Positions 1-5,314 of a stretch of 8,517 nucleotides of DNA are shown here, piece by piece. A program made the translations under genes and the position numbers. The stretch covers positions 1 to 8,517 of the forward strand of contig JAJZEU010000100.1 in NCBI GenBank assembly GCA_021805625.1, written 5' to 3'. Below the pieces are notes generated by a model that saw nothing but the letters and a program-made list of their open reading frames with translations, had not been told where the DNA came from and did not search any database. Source of the DNA: Microcaldota archaeon. GTDB lineage: Archaea > Micrarchaeota > Micrarchaeia > Micrarchaeales > CABMGC01. How positions within the stretch are numbered: position 1 is the first letter of the stretch; each line of letters begins with the position of its first letter.

Positions 1-104
1 CTCGATACCCGATCACGAAGATGGTCAACGATGAAGAAGCCGAAGACGCGCTTGGAAAGTGCGAAGGTGTTTTGGAATGGGCAAAGTCAACTCTAAAACT
101 ATAA
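1..104 (+). CDS. HEPN-domain protein, C-terminal fragment (toxin half of HEPN-MNT pair)
   Basis: The window opens inside this gene; reading from position 3 gives RYPITKMVNDEEAEDALG and then a helical tail ending LEWAKSTLKL before TAA at 102-104. A short RYP followed by an acidic, alanine-rich helix and a final VLEWAK-type helix is the usual C-terminus of small archaeal HEPN proteins. The last 28 bases overlap the start of a nucleotidyltransferase gene, the standard arrangement of HEPN-MNT toxin-antitoxin pairs, where HEPN is the RNase toxin and MNT inactivates it by AMPylation (family knowledge). The catalytic R-x4-6-H motif would lie upstream of the window, so activity cannot be judged. The assignment rests on the tail motif plus the neighbour. 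Confidence 0.7.
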   Translation, partial: RYPITKMVNDEEAEDALGKCEGVLEWAKSTLKL

Positions 105-400
105 ATGAGATAAAAAGATTCAAGGACAGGGTCGAAGGCAGATACGGAATCGAAAGGATGATATTCTTTGGATCTTCGGCAGTTGGGGCGGCGAGACCAG
201 ACAGCGACATAGACTTGATTATCGTGGTGAAGAAGCCCATCAGGAAGCTCGTGAGCAAGCTTCTGCTCGAATGGCATGTTTCACAGGGCATAAAACAGCC
301 AATAGATTTCATAGACTACACCGAACAGGAATTCATCAAAGCCTCAAAGGGCGTAACACTGGTAAGCCAGGCGCTAAAGGAAGGTATAGAAATAATATAG
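77..400 (+). CDS. Minimal nucleotidyltransferase (MNT antitoxin)
   Basis: A 107-residue protein with the polymerase-beta-like nucleotidyltransferase signature: FGSSAVGAARPDSDIDL at about residues 31-47 fits G-S-x10-D-x-D, and a third acidic residue is plausible at D77 in PIDFIDY. Short MNT proteins of this size are the antitoxins of HEPN toxins and transfer AMP to a tyrosine of the toxin (family knowledge). I chose ATG 77 because AGGTG at 65-69 gives a ribosome-binding site at good spacing and the preceding GTG at 59 adds only six unlikely residues. The start lies inside the HEPN gene, so the two are probably translationally coupled. Both metal-binding aspartates are present and the frame is intact, so it looks functional. 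The partner's identity comes mostly from context. Confidence 0.88.
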   Translation: MGKVNSKTINEIKRFKDRVEGRYGIERMIFFGSSAVGAARPDSDIDLIIVVKKPIRKLVSKLLLEWHVSQGIKQPIDFIDYTEQEFIKASKGVTLVSQALKEGIEII

Positions 401-433
401 CCAATAATGATGCAGGAATTGCTCAAGTAACCG

Positions 434-444
434 CTTGGCCCAAG
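434..444. repeat. Short palindrome after the MNT gene
   Basis: CTTGG, a single C, then CCAAG form an 11-base palindrome 34 bases after the MNT stop, followed at about 463-472 by a T-rich stretch. It could end the HEPN-MNT transcript, but the stem is only 5 bp. The rest of 401-510 shows nothing I recognise. Confidence 0.25.
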
Positions 445-510
445 GTAGGTACAGAGTTCCAATTATTTCTTATCCTCCCCGTTTACCCAAACCTCGCGCG
501 GGGGCAATGA

Positions 511-518
511 TTATAAAG
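511..518 (+). promoter_or_regulatory. TATA box of the LamG surface-protein gene
   Basis: TTATAAAG is a strong archaeal TATA box. Its centre lies about 26 bases upstream of ATG 541, the spacing expected between a TATA centre and a transcription start, which predicts a leaderless mRNA beginning at or next to that ATG. This is the main reason to place the gene's original start at 541 and not at the internal ATG 654. Confidence 0.6.
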
Positions 519-540
519 TTTGTCTGATATACGCTATTTG

Positions 541-1490
541 ATGCGACAGAAAAGGATTGACGCAGGGACGAACGACATCACGTCGCGCAGACTAGACACA
601 CACACAAGAGCCGCGCTTATTCTAGCATAGCTGGTGCGAAGTCACAAAGTGCGATGGAATACCTAATGACTTACGGCTGGGCCATACTTATAATAGCCGT
701 TGTGCTCGCAGCGCTCTTCCAGCTTGGAGTCTTCAACAGCACGAACTTCGCTCCGAAGGCGCCGCCCGGAGCGTGCCAGGTCTTCAGGCCGAACGGACCT
801 GGCAGCACGAGCTTCATCAACCTCGAGGGCGTGTGCAGCGGCGAGCTGCCGCAGTTTGTTGGGAACTTCAACGGTGCGAGCAGCACAGTAATCACCGTCG
901 GCACGCAAAGCGATCTGAACATAGCAGGGCCTCTTACGGTGGCAGGATGGGCAAATCCTTCTGCAGTTGAAAACGGTGCAATATACGACCAGAACAGCTG
1001 CAATTCTCAGTATGAGCTGTTCTTCGACACTACTCCTAACGGGAACATGCGAGTGGCCAATACGAACAACTACTACACAGCATCTCATTTTTATCCGGTG
1101 AATGAGTGGGTGTTTGTTGTAGGCACGTTTGACGGGAGCTACGTAAGGCTGTATCTGAATGCGGCGCTTGTGGGTGGCCCTACCGCATTCAGCGGTAGTG
1201 TCAACGGGCATTCTGGCGGAACCGGCTACATAGGTGAACTCCCAGGCTGTGGCTACAACTTCAACGGCATGATTGCAGACGTCCAAATCTACAACACCTC
1301 CCTCTCTGCGAACGATGTAACAGCGCTCTACGACGAAGGTATCGGCGGCGCGCCGATTGACCTGCAGAATCTTGTTGGTTGGTGGCCGCTCAATGGCAAC
1401 GCGAATGACTACAGCGGAAATAACAACAATGGTGTACCTACTGGCGTAACTTTTGTTTCGAATTGGTATAGCGGCTATACGCCGCCTTAG
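541..1490 (+). CDS. Class III signal peptide, LamG-domain surface protein with apparent 5' frameshift
   Basis: From 654 to the TAG at 1488-1490 one frame encodes a pilin-like leader (KSQSAMEYLMTYGWAIL plus a hydrophobic helix), then a spacer starting FAPKAPPG and a LamG/concanavalin-like domain, with four cysteines in the ectodomain. It ends in WWPLNGNANDYSGNNN and a YSGYTPP tail. Class III leaders are cut just before the Q by an EppA-type peptidase; here that Q is encoded at 645-647, upstream of ATG 654, so 654 cannot be the true start. The frame is open back to 561 but holds no ATG, GTG or TTG. ATG 541 sits at the predicted transcription start but is out of frame and stops at 628-630. Loss of two bases, for example one AC unit at 596-606, would join the frames. 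The protein is probably membrane-anchored, pilus-associated or a glycan-binding adhesin. It may be phase-variable, a fresh pseudogene, started at a rare codon, or affected by a base-calling error. Confidence 0.75.
596..606 (+). repeat. AC dinucleotide tract (5.5 units) in the leader of the LamG gene
   Basis: An uninterrupted ACACACACACA run sits between ATG 541 and the signal-peptide core. Removing one AC unit puts ATG 541 in frame with the whole downstream gene, giving a 37-residue basic N-region ending in AKS before the Q cleavage site. The tract is short for a classical contingency repeat. Confidence 0.6.
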
Positions 1491-1536
1491 AACATTTTCT
1501 TCCATAACTTGTTTGGGAAAGGATGTAGATGCGTGG

Positions 1537-2814
1537 TCACTGCTTATGAAGGAGCCATTTCCACAACGGAATGAATGCTATGGCCTTGCCTTCCCTTCTT
1601 TTCTTCTCCTCATAATCCCATGTTATTACGCGTAGCCTATTGCACCTTAGTTCGGTAGATGCCTCAAGAAGATTATTTATCTCTCTGGGATTTATGTCTG
1701 TGTAGGTTGATGCATAGGTTACTTGAATAAGCTCTAGTACTTTCCTTTCATGTCTTATGACAAAATCTACCTCGTTGTGTCTTTGGTTCTTCCAATAGTT
1801 TATCTGCACATCTAGTTTAAGGTAACTCTTTCTCCTGATTAGTTCTATTGCCACCGAAGTTTCCATGGTCCTGCCAATATCGTGCTCTGGAGCAAGCATG
1901 TTCATCAGACCAAGATCTATAGCATATATCTTTTTCGGCGCGATGATTGATTCTTTTAGTTTGAATGAGAATCTTTCTATCTTGAACAGGATATACGCCT
2001 GCTCCATATATGATATCCAGTCCTGGATTGTGTGTTTGCTCGCTATTTCAAATATGTTCCTAAGGCGGCTGTAGCTAATCTCTGATGCAGATCCGGCAAT
2101 TAGGTACCTGGCAAGGTCGCTGAGTTTTTCACTCATTCGCACCCCATGCCTTTGTAGTATATCTTTTTGGATTATGTCCCTATAGAGATCGGCAAGATAG
2201 CCTTTGCCAAGTTTTATGCCGAGGGGAAAACCTCCAATCTCAAGGTACTCTTTTAAAAATGAGACCACCTTTGCCTTTTCTGATGTTGTGTATATGCCGC
2301 TTGCCTCTTTTTTGAATTCTTTATAATCCAAAAATTCAGCGAATCCAAACGGCAACAGCTCAGTATCGATGTGCCTGCCTGTCATATACGTGGCGAGCTC
2401 CTTGCTCATCATTTTGGCATTGCTTCCGGTGATTATCAATCTTTTTGAGTCTACTAGCCTTGAAGCAAATCTCTCCCATCCCAATACCTCCTGTATCTCG
2501 TCAAATACCATCAACTCGACGTTGCCTTTGAGTGTGTATATTGCTTCAAGCACCTTGTTGAGTTCGCTTGCTTTGATGTTCAGCCTTTCATCATCGAAAT
2601 TCACATAACCAAAGTTTTCCTTGTTTGCAAGCTGAAGGGCAAACACAGATTTACCACATCTTCGTGGGCCTATAATGATACAGGCTGCACCAGTACCTAC
2701 CTTTTCTGGGTTGATTATGAGGTCCCTGTTTATCATCCTTTCTTTTCTAAATAGTTGCTGCATCCCTTCCTCCTGTTCCTTGATTACAGCAGTGAGTTCT
2801 TCGACAGAGGTCAT
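1537..2814 (-). CDS. AAA_14 / DUF4143 family ATPase
   Basis: A 425-residue ATPase of the AAA_14-DUF4143 architecture. Walker A is GPRRCGKS at residues 49-56 and Walker B is LMVFDE at about 101-106, followed by a sensor-like LIITGSN. The C-terminal half carries the DUF4143 pattern, including an EVDFVI strand and ELIQVT, which resembles a PD-(D/E)xK nuclease fold with a degenerate catalytic lysine. Length is normal for the family. These proteins are common, patchily distributed and often strain-specific in archaea; their biological role is not settled. The gene is monocistronic and convergent with the LamG gene (46 bases apart). A TATA-like CTTTTAAG about 26 bases upstream of the ATG suggests a leaderless transcript. 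The surrounding LamG and transposon remnants suggest acquired DNA. The frame is intact and both ATPase motifs are complete. Confidence 0.88.
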   Translation of the reverse strand: MTSVEELTAVIKEQEEGMQQLFRKERMINRDLIINPEKVGTGAACIIIGPRRCGKSVFALQLANKENFGYVNFDDERLNIKASELNKVLEAIYTLKGNVELMVFDEIQEVLGWERFASRLVDSKRLIITGSNAKMMSKELATYMTGRHIDTELLPFGFAEFLDYKEFKKEASGIYTTSEKAKVVSFLKEYLEIGGFPLGIKLGKGYLADLYRDIIQKDILQRHGVRMSEKLSDLARYLIAGSASEISYSRLRNIFEIASKHTIQDWISYMEQAYILFKIERFSFKLKESIIAPKKIYAIDLGLMNMLAPEHDIGRTMETSVAIELIRRKSYLKLDVQINYWKNQRHNEVDFVIRHERKVLELIQVTYASTYTDINPREINNLLEASTELRCNRLRVITWDYEEKKRREGKAIAFIPLWKWLLHKQ

Positions 2815-2836
2815 ACAAACACCAGAAGATCATGGT

Positions 2837-2844
2837 CTTAAAAG
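2837..2844 (-). promoter_or_regulatory. TATA-like box of the ATPase gene
   Basis: Read on the minus strand this is CTTTTAAG, centred about 26 bases before ATG 2814. The spacing predicts transcription starting at the start codon. No ribosome-binding site precedes the ATG, which fits a leaderless message. Confidence 0.45.
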
Positions 2845-2857
2845 TTCTTAAACCTTT

Positions 2858-2907
2858 CCCTTAGTAAGGGTAGATTTTTTATTATTCTACCCCTAAAAAG
2901 GGTAGAA
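2858..2907. promoter_or_regulatory. Cluster of direct and inverted repeats upstream of the ATPase promoter
   Basis: Two imperfect 17-base copies, CCCTTAGTAAGGGTAGA (2858-2874) and CCCCTAAAAAGGGTAGA (2890-2906), match at 14 of 17 positions and start 32 bases apart, about three helical turns. The second copy is also part of a perfect 8-bp inverted repeat: TTCTACCC at 2885-2892 and GGGTAGAA at 2900-2907 around a 7-base loop. The first copy is itself near-palindromic. The cluster lies just upstream of the TATA-like box of the ATPase gene, as expected for a regulator's operator, but it could instead be the end of a mobile segment. Confidence 0.5.
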
Positions 2908-2933
2908 ATCTGCAATGGTGGTTCAAGTTTTAG

Positions 2934-3065
2934 GGGGTATTGCAACTTGTCAGCTGGTGGCCGCTGAACGGCAACGCGCAAGATTATTCTGGTAATAATA
3001 ACGACGGCACCGCCACAAACGTTGCCTACACAAGCGCATGGACATCCGGCTACACCGCACCGTAA
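2934..3065 (+). pseudogene. C-terminal remnant of a second LamG surface protein
   Basis: After an in-frame TAG at 2931-2933, the frame reads GVLQLVSWWPLNGNAQDYSG and continues to a WTSGYTAP tail before TAA at 3063-3065. This aligns residue by residue with the end of the intact LamG gene (LVGWWPLNGNANDYSGNNN, ending YSGYTPP), but the DNA differs at many third positions, so it is an old paralogue and not a recent copy. Leader, LamG core and start are missing; the ATPase and its repeat cluster occupy the upstream side. It is most likely the tail of a neighbouring paralogue truncated by insertion or deletion. Confidence 0.75.
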
Positions 3066-3074
3066 GGCATGCTC

Positions 3075-3218
3075 TCAGACGAACCTGCTGAGGTTGAACT
3101 GCTTGGCGTTGCCTCCCTCTCCCTCGCCGAATATGTTCTCTATGTCGTCCTTTATGAGCCTGATCCTCTGCCTTATGTAGGGCTCCAGTTCGTATCGGTC
3201 TGCGAGCTCCGTGGCCAT
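3075..3218 (-). CDS. Small hypothetical protein, 47 residues
   Basis: On the minus strand an ATG at 3218 opens a 47-residue frame starting MATELADRYELEPYIRQR and ending KQFNLSRFV, with TGA at 3075-3077. The composition is highly charged, with a predicted helix over the middle and a glycine-rich GEGEGG turn. Codon choice (AGG, ATA, AAG, GAG, C- or G-ending codons) matches the housekeeping genes in the window, which argues against chance. An in-frame TAG lies 12 bases before the ATG, so it cannot extend upstream. I do not recognise the family. It may be an intact small gene or the surviving end of a longer one; its stop lies only 10 bases from the stop of the LamG remnant, tail to tail. Confidence 0.4.
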   Translation of the reverse strand: MATELADRYELEPYIRQRIRLIKDDIENIFGEGEGGNAKQFNLSRFV

Positions 3219-3403
3219 GTTCAGTTGCTAAAATTGGTATTTCCAATCTTAACCTTTTTTTGCAATGATAAGAACACAGAAGCCCGCAAACTCCTACCCT
3301 TGAGATAGGAATAAGGGCGTACGACGACAAAAGAACATAAGAAGGTATATAAAGTAGAAAATGTAAATACAAAAAGGGATTGCAGAAGAAAAGAAAAAAG
3401 TGA
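3219..3403. other. AT-rich stretch with no recognised gene
   Basis: No convincing coding frame. It contains two small inverted repeats, ATTGG/CCAAT (3233-3247) and TCCTA/TAGGA (3292-3310), and purine-rich sequence with several stops. I looked for upstream parts of the TnpB gene (RuvC motifs) here and found none. Confidence 0.4.
3346..3354 (+). promoter_or_regulatory. TATA-like box upstream of the TnpB remnant
   Basis: TATATAAAG is a good archaeal TATA match and would start transcription around 3373-3378, just before the TnpB remnant and its right-end RNA region. No intact ORF follows, so if it is active the product would be a non-coding transcript. In AT-rich DNA this may be chance. Confidence 0.3.
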
Positions 3404-3634
3404 AGAGTATGCAGGGGCTTATACAGATGTAAACTGTATAAGAAACAATTCAATGCAGATGCAAACGGCGCATTGAACATCAGCAAAATGTATCTCCTCC
3501 TCCCGCTATCGGAAGGAAGCGGAATAGGAGTAGTGGATGCTCTGGCAAATCCAGCGGTATTTCATTGGAATGAACATGAATGGCTCAGTGAGAATCCTTT
3601 TGTTCGAGAGACCACGAGTGTGGTGAATTCGTGA
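3404..3634 (+). pseudogene. tnpB: TnpB (IS200/IS605 family) 3'-end remnant
   Basis: After an in-frame TGA at 3401-3403, the frame reads VCRGLYRCKLYKKQ and then FNADANGALNISKM at 3449-3490, the hallmark end of TnpB/OrfB proteins: the last part of the zinc ribbon followed by the third RuvC block with its aspartate (NADANGALNI). A tail of about 47 further residues ends in ETTSVVNS and TGA at 3632-3634. The expected second cysteine of the RCKxC pair is tyrosine (RCKLY), so the zinc ribbon is broken. Everything upstream, including RuvC I and II and the transposase TnpA, is missing, so this is a dead fragment. TnpB is the RNA-guided nuclease ancestor of Cas12 (family knowledge). Confidence 0.8.
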
Positions 3635-3710
3635 AAGAAACAAACCTCAAAACACCCATACAGAATGAATGCAGGGGAATCTCCCAACCTTCAGTCGGGA
3701 GAGGATGTCA
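3611..3710 (+). ncRNA. Putative omega RNA (reRNA) scaffold remnant
   Basis: In TnpB elements the guide RNA scaffold covers the 3' end of tnpB and runs to the right end. Here two hairpins fit: ACCAC-GAGT-GTGGT at 3611-3624, overlapping the end of the TnpB frame, and a 9-bp stem with one mismatch, TCTCCCAAC (3680-3688) with GTCGGGAGA (3694-3702), around the loop CTTCA. If the RNA is still made, the next bases (from about 3711) would be the guide. Expression is unknown. Confidence 0.45.
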
Positions 3711-3764
3711 TAAACTCTTATTGGGAAGGCAATAGTCAGGAAAACAAGCGTCACAACGGTCTAG

Positions 3765-4796
3765 TCAGCGCTTCCTTATGGCAAAATCAAGTACAATCTC
3801 TATCTCATGTGCCGAGTATGGTCTTACAATCCTTTTCCCAAAGACTACAATCTTCTTCCTCCTCTTGCTGAAGAACTTCCTTATCTTGCCTGTATGATAT
3901 TCAAAGGCGCTGTCAGTTTCTCCGAAGGCATAGTAGTGCACCATGCATCCATTCTTTGCATATCTGTTGACAGCGTCAAGGAAGGCATAGGAATCTTTGG
4001 GCAATGGCATGACTATCCTATCAGCAAAGCTGCGGTATCTCTTGCCAAGTTTTTTGGCATCGCCGCATTCTGCCGTTACGTTGTCAATGCCGTTCATCCT
4101 TATGTTTTCGAGCATTGACCTGTATGCGGCTCCGTTGAGCTCAACTGCGACAACATTTGCATCGCCGTGCGCCTTGGCTATCTCTATTGCAAAAGGTCCC
4201 ACACCTGCAAACATCACTAGCACTGTTTCATGACTCTTTACAAGCTTTGCTATGCGCAGCCTCTCGTATGCAAGCCTTGCAGAGAAGAAGACCTTTCTTA
4301 CGTCAAACCTGAAAATGCACCCGTTTTCCTTGTATACGGCAACATAGCTCTTCAGCCCGAGCACATGGGAATAGCCTCTTGTCCTGTACTTTCCTTTCAC
4401 AGCGCCTTCCTTCCTGAGCACGGTTTCGACGCTCCTGTTCGATGACATAACTGCCTTTGCTACCTTCTTTGCCATACTCTTGGGAGCGTCTATCACAGCT
4501 ATGTTGCCAAGGAGGTCGTAGCCCTTTACCACGCTGGCATATCCCCCTTTGCCAAGCGTACTCTTCAGAAGCTCCCTATAGCTGCCTGGCCTTCTTATTG
4601 TGCTGGGGAAAGCCATAATGCCTACCCTCCCAAGTTTCTTCAATTCCATAAGCTGACTTTTGGAAGTCGCAGCTAGCGGTAGATATATAAATGAGCCTCT
4701 GCCAAATACTCTGTACCTTCTGTTGAAGAGATTGTGCCTGAGCAGGTACTCCTTTGCCCTCTCGGCATCTTTTGTCTTCACTTTAAGCCCTAGCAT
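3765..4796 (-). CDS. trm5: tRNA (guanine(37)-N1)-methyltransferase, Trm5 family
   Basis: A 343-residue class I SAM-dependent methyltransferase, close in length to archaeal Trm5, which makes m1G37 next to the anticodon and prevents frameshifting (family knowledge). The N-terminal part (about 1-65) fits the D1 domain, followed by the FDVRKVFFSARLAYER stretch (164-179) that is conserved in Trm5, the SAM motif VLVMFAGVGPFAI (192-204), the acidic VVAVEL strand end at about 215-220, and MPLPK at 263-267. FAGVGPF and MPLP favour Trm5 over the related Taw2 enzyme. The residue before MFAG is V where D is usual, and MPLP replaces the MNLP I recall from the Methanocaldococcus enzyme. The gene is divergent from spt5, with GAGGT three bases before the ATG and a TATA-like element suitably placed for a leaderless start. 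Confidence 0.87.
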   Translation of the reverse strand: MLGLKVKTKDAERAKEYLLRHNLFNRRYRVFGRGSFIYLPLAATSKSQLMELKKLGRVGIMAFPSTIRRPGSYRELLKSTLGKGGYASVVKGYDLLGNIAVIDAPKSMAKKVAKAVMSSNRSVETVLRKEGAVKGKYRTRGYSHVLGLKSYVAVYKENGCIFRFDVRKVFFSARLAYERLRIAKLVKSHETVLVMFAGVGPFAIEIAKAHGDANVVAVELNGAAYRSMLENIRMNGIDNVTAECGDAKKLGKRYRSFADRIVMPLPKDSYAFLDAVNRYAKNGCMVHYYAFGETDSAFEYHTGKIRKFFSKRRKKIVVFGKRIVRPYSAHEIEIVLDFAIRKR

Positions 4797-4797
4797 A

Positions 4798-4813
4798 ATA
4801 CCTCTTGAGGTAT
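4798..4813. promoter_or_regulatory. Palindrome in the trm5/spt5 divergent promoter
   Basis: ATACCTCTTGAGGTAT has perfect 7-base arms around TT. It starts one base upstream of the trm5 ATG and lies between that ATG and the probable trm5 TATA element. On the minus strand its arm includes GAGGT, a possible ribosome-binding site. It may be an operator covering the trm5 transcription start. Confidence 0.5.
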
Positions 4814-4814
4814 A

Positions 4815-4826
4815 ATATATTAAAAC
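4815..4826 (-). promoter_or_regulatory. TATA-like element of trm5
   Basis: Read on the minus strand this is GTTTTAATATAT, centred about 25 bases upstream of ATG 4796. The spacing again predicts transcription starting near the start codon, leaving little or no leader. Confidence 0.4.
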
Positions 4827-4836
4827 CTTTAATCAC

Positions 4837-4843
4837 ATAAATT
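4837..4843 (+). promoter_or_regulatory. TATA-like element of spt5-rpl11
   Basis: ATAAATT is centred about 26 bases before ATG 4866. There is no clear ribosome-binding site between it and the ATG, so the operon mRNA may be leaderless. The match is weak. Confidence 0.35.
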
Positions 4844-4865
4844 GCATATGAAAGAAGTGCTTTGA

Positions 4866-5312
4866 ATGTATTTCGTAATAAGAGTGACATCTAGCCAGGA
4901 AAAGATAACGGCAGACATACTCGAAAACAAGGTAGAGAAGGAGCAGATGCCTGTCTATGCAATAGTGGTAGTCGAGGGCATGCGCGGCTATCTGATAATA
5001 GAATCACAGGATGAGGTGGGGTGCAGGAACCTGATAATGAACGAGCCCCACGTAAAAGGCATGCTTCCCAAGCCTCTGGCAGAGGAAGACCTCTCTAAAA
5101 TGCTGGAAGTGAAGAATGTGGTGCAGGATATTGCAGTCAACGACAAGGTAGAGTTCCTGTCAGGACCTTTCAAGGGCTATAAGGCAAAGGTGATAAAGGT
5201 AGATTCTGCAAAGGACGAGATAACTGTGGAGCTTATGGATGTGGCCGTGCCAATACCAGTCACGACTAAGTCCAACACAGCCAGAATCATAGAGAAAGCT
5301 GAGCCGGTGTAA
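4866..5312 (+). CDS. spt5: Transcription elongation factor Spt5 (NusG-like)
   Basis: A 148-residue protein with the standard archaeal Spt5 layout. An NGN domain (about 1-85) starts MYFVIRVTSSQEK and includes VEGMRGYLIIES; a KOW domain (about 95-140) has the conserved VEFLSGPFKGYKAKVIKVD motif and ends in a short tail. Spt5 binds the RNA polymerase clamp, usually with Spt4, and raises processivity (family knowledge). It is immediately followed by rpl11, the usual archaeal neighbour, but SecE is not directly upstream: the divergent trm5 is. The start at ATG 4866 begins the NGN domain exactly where expected. Length is normal and the gene is intact. Confidence 0.96.
   Translation: MYFVIRVTSSQEKITADILENKVEKEQMPVYAIVVVEGMRGYLIIESQDEVGCRNLIMNEPHVKGMLPKPLAEEDLSKMLEVKNVVQDIAVNDKVEFLSGPFKGYKAKVIKVDSAKDEITVELMDVAVPIPVTTKSNTARIIEKAEPV
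5306..5309 (+). promoter_or_regulatory. Ribosome-binding site of rpl11
   Basis: GGTG inside the last codons of spt5, five bases before ATG 5315. It marks the L11 start and indicates coupled translation with spt5, in contrast to the apparently leaderless first gene of the operon. Confidence 0.6.
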
Positions 5313-5314
5313 GA

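Larger units (their letters stand above)
3404..3710 (+). mobile_element. Right end of a decayed IS200/IS605-type element
   Basis: The TnpB tail is followed by about 75 bases ending in a hairpin and GAGGATGTCA, the layout of the right end of many archaeal IS200/IS605 elements, where TnpA recognises a hairpin close to the cleavage site. I place the element end near 3710 by analogy; the left end is not visible. IS605 elements make no target duplications or inverted terminal repeats, so the border cannot be confirmed from the sequence alone. Confidence 0.6.

Noticed and set aside
271..510. Plus-strand 79-codon frame overlapping the end of the MNT gene.
   Set aside because: It is out of frame inside a gene with clear motifs, and its extension beyond 400 has no recognisable features.
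663..1505. Long minus-strand open frame of 280 codons opposite the LamG gene.
   Set aside because: Its translation is arginine- and valine-rich with no recognisable fold, and the plus strand encodes a clear leader and LamG protein; it is a shadow of the codon bias.
1506..2950. AACTTGT occurs at 1506-1512 and 2944-2950, flanking the ATPase region like a target-site duplication.
   Set aside because: A 7-base match between two stretches of about 50 bases is not unlikely by chance, and the left copy lies after a stop codon and not in LamG coding sequence as the right one does, so the two do not rejoin into one gene.
2950..3486. Minus-strand frame of 178 codons over the LamG and TnpB remnants.
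   Set aside because: Low-complexity, arginine-rich and hydrophobic stretches without motifs; both plus-strand remnants match known families much better.
3665..3871. Plus-strand 68-codon frame starting in the IS right end.
   Set aside because: It crosses the structured right-end hairpin and runs antisense into trm5; composition is serine- and glutamine-rich without motif.
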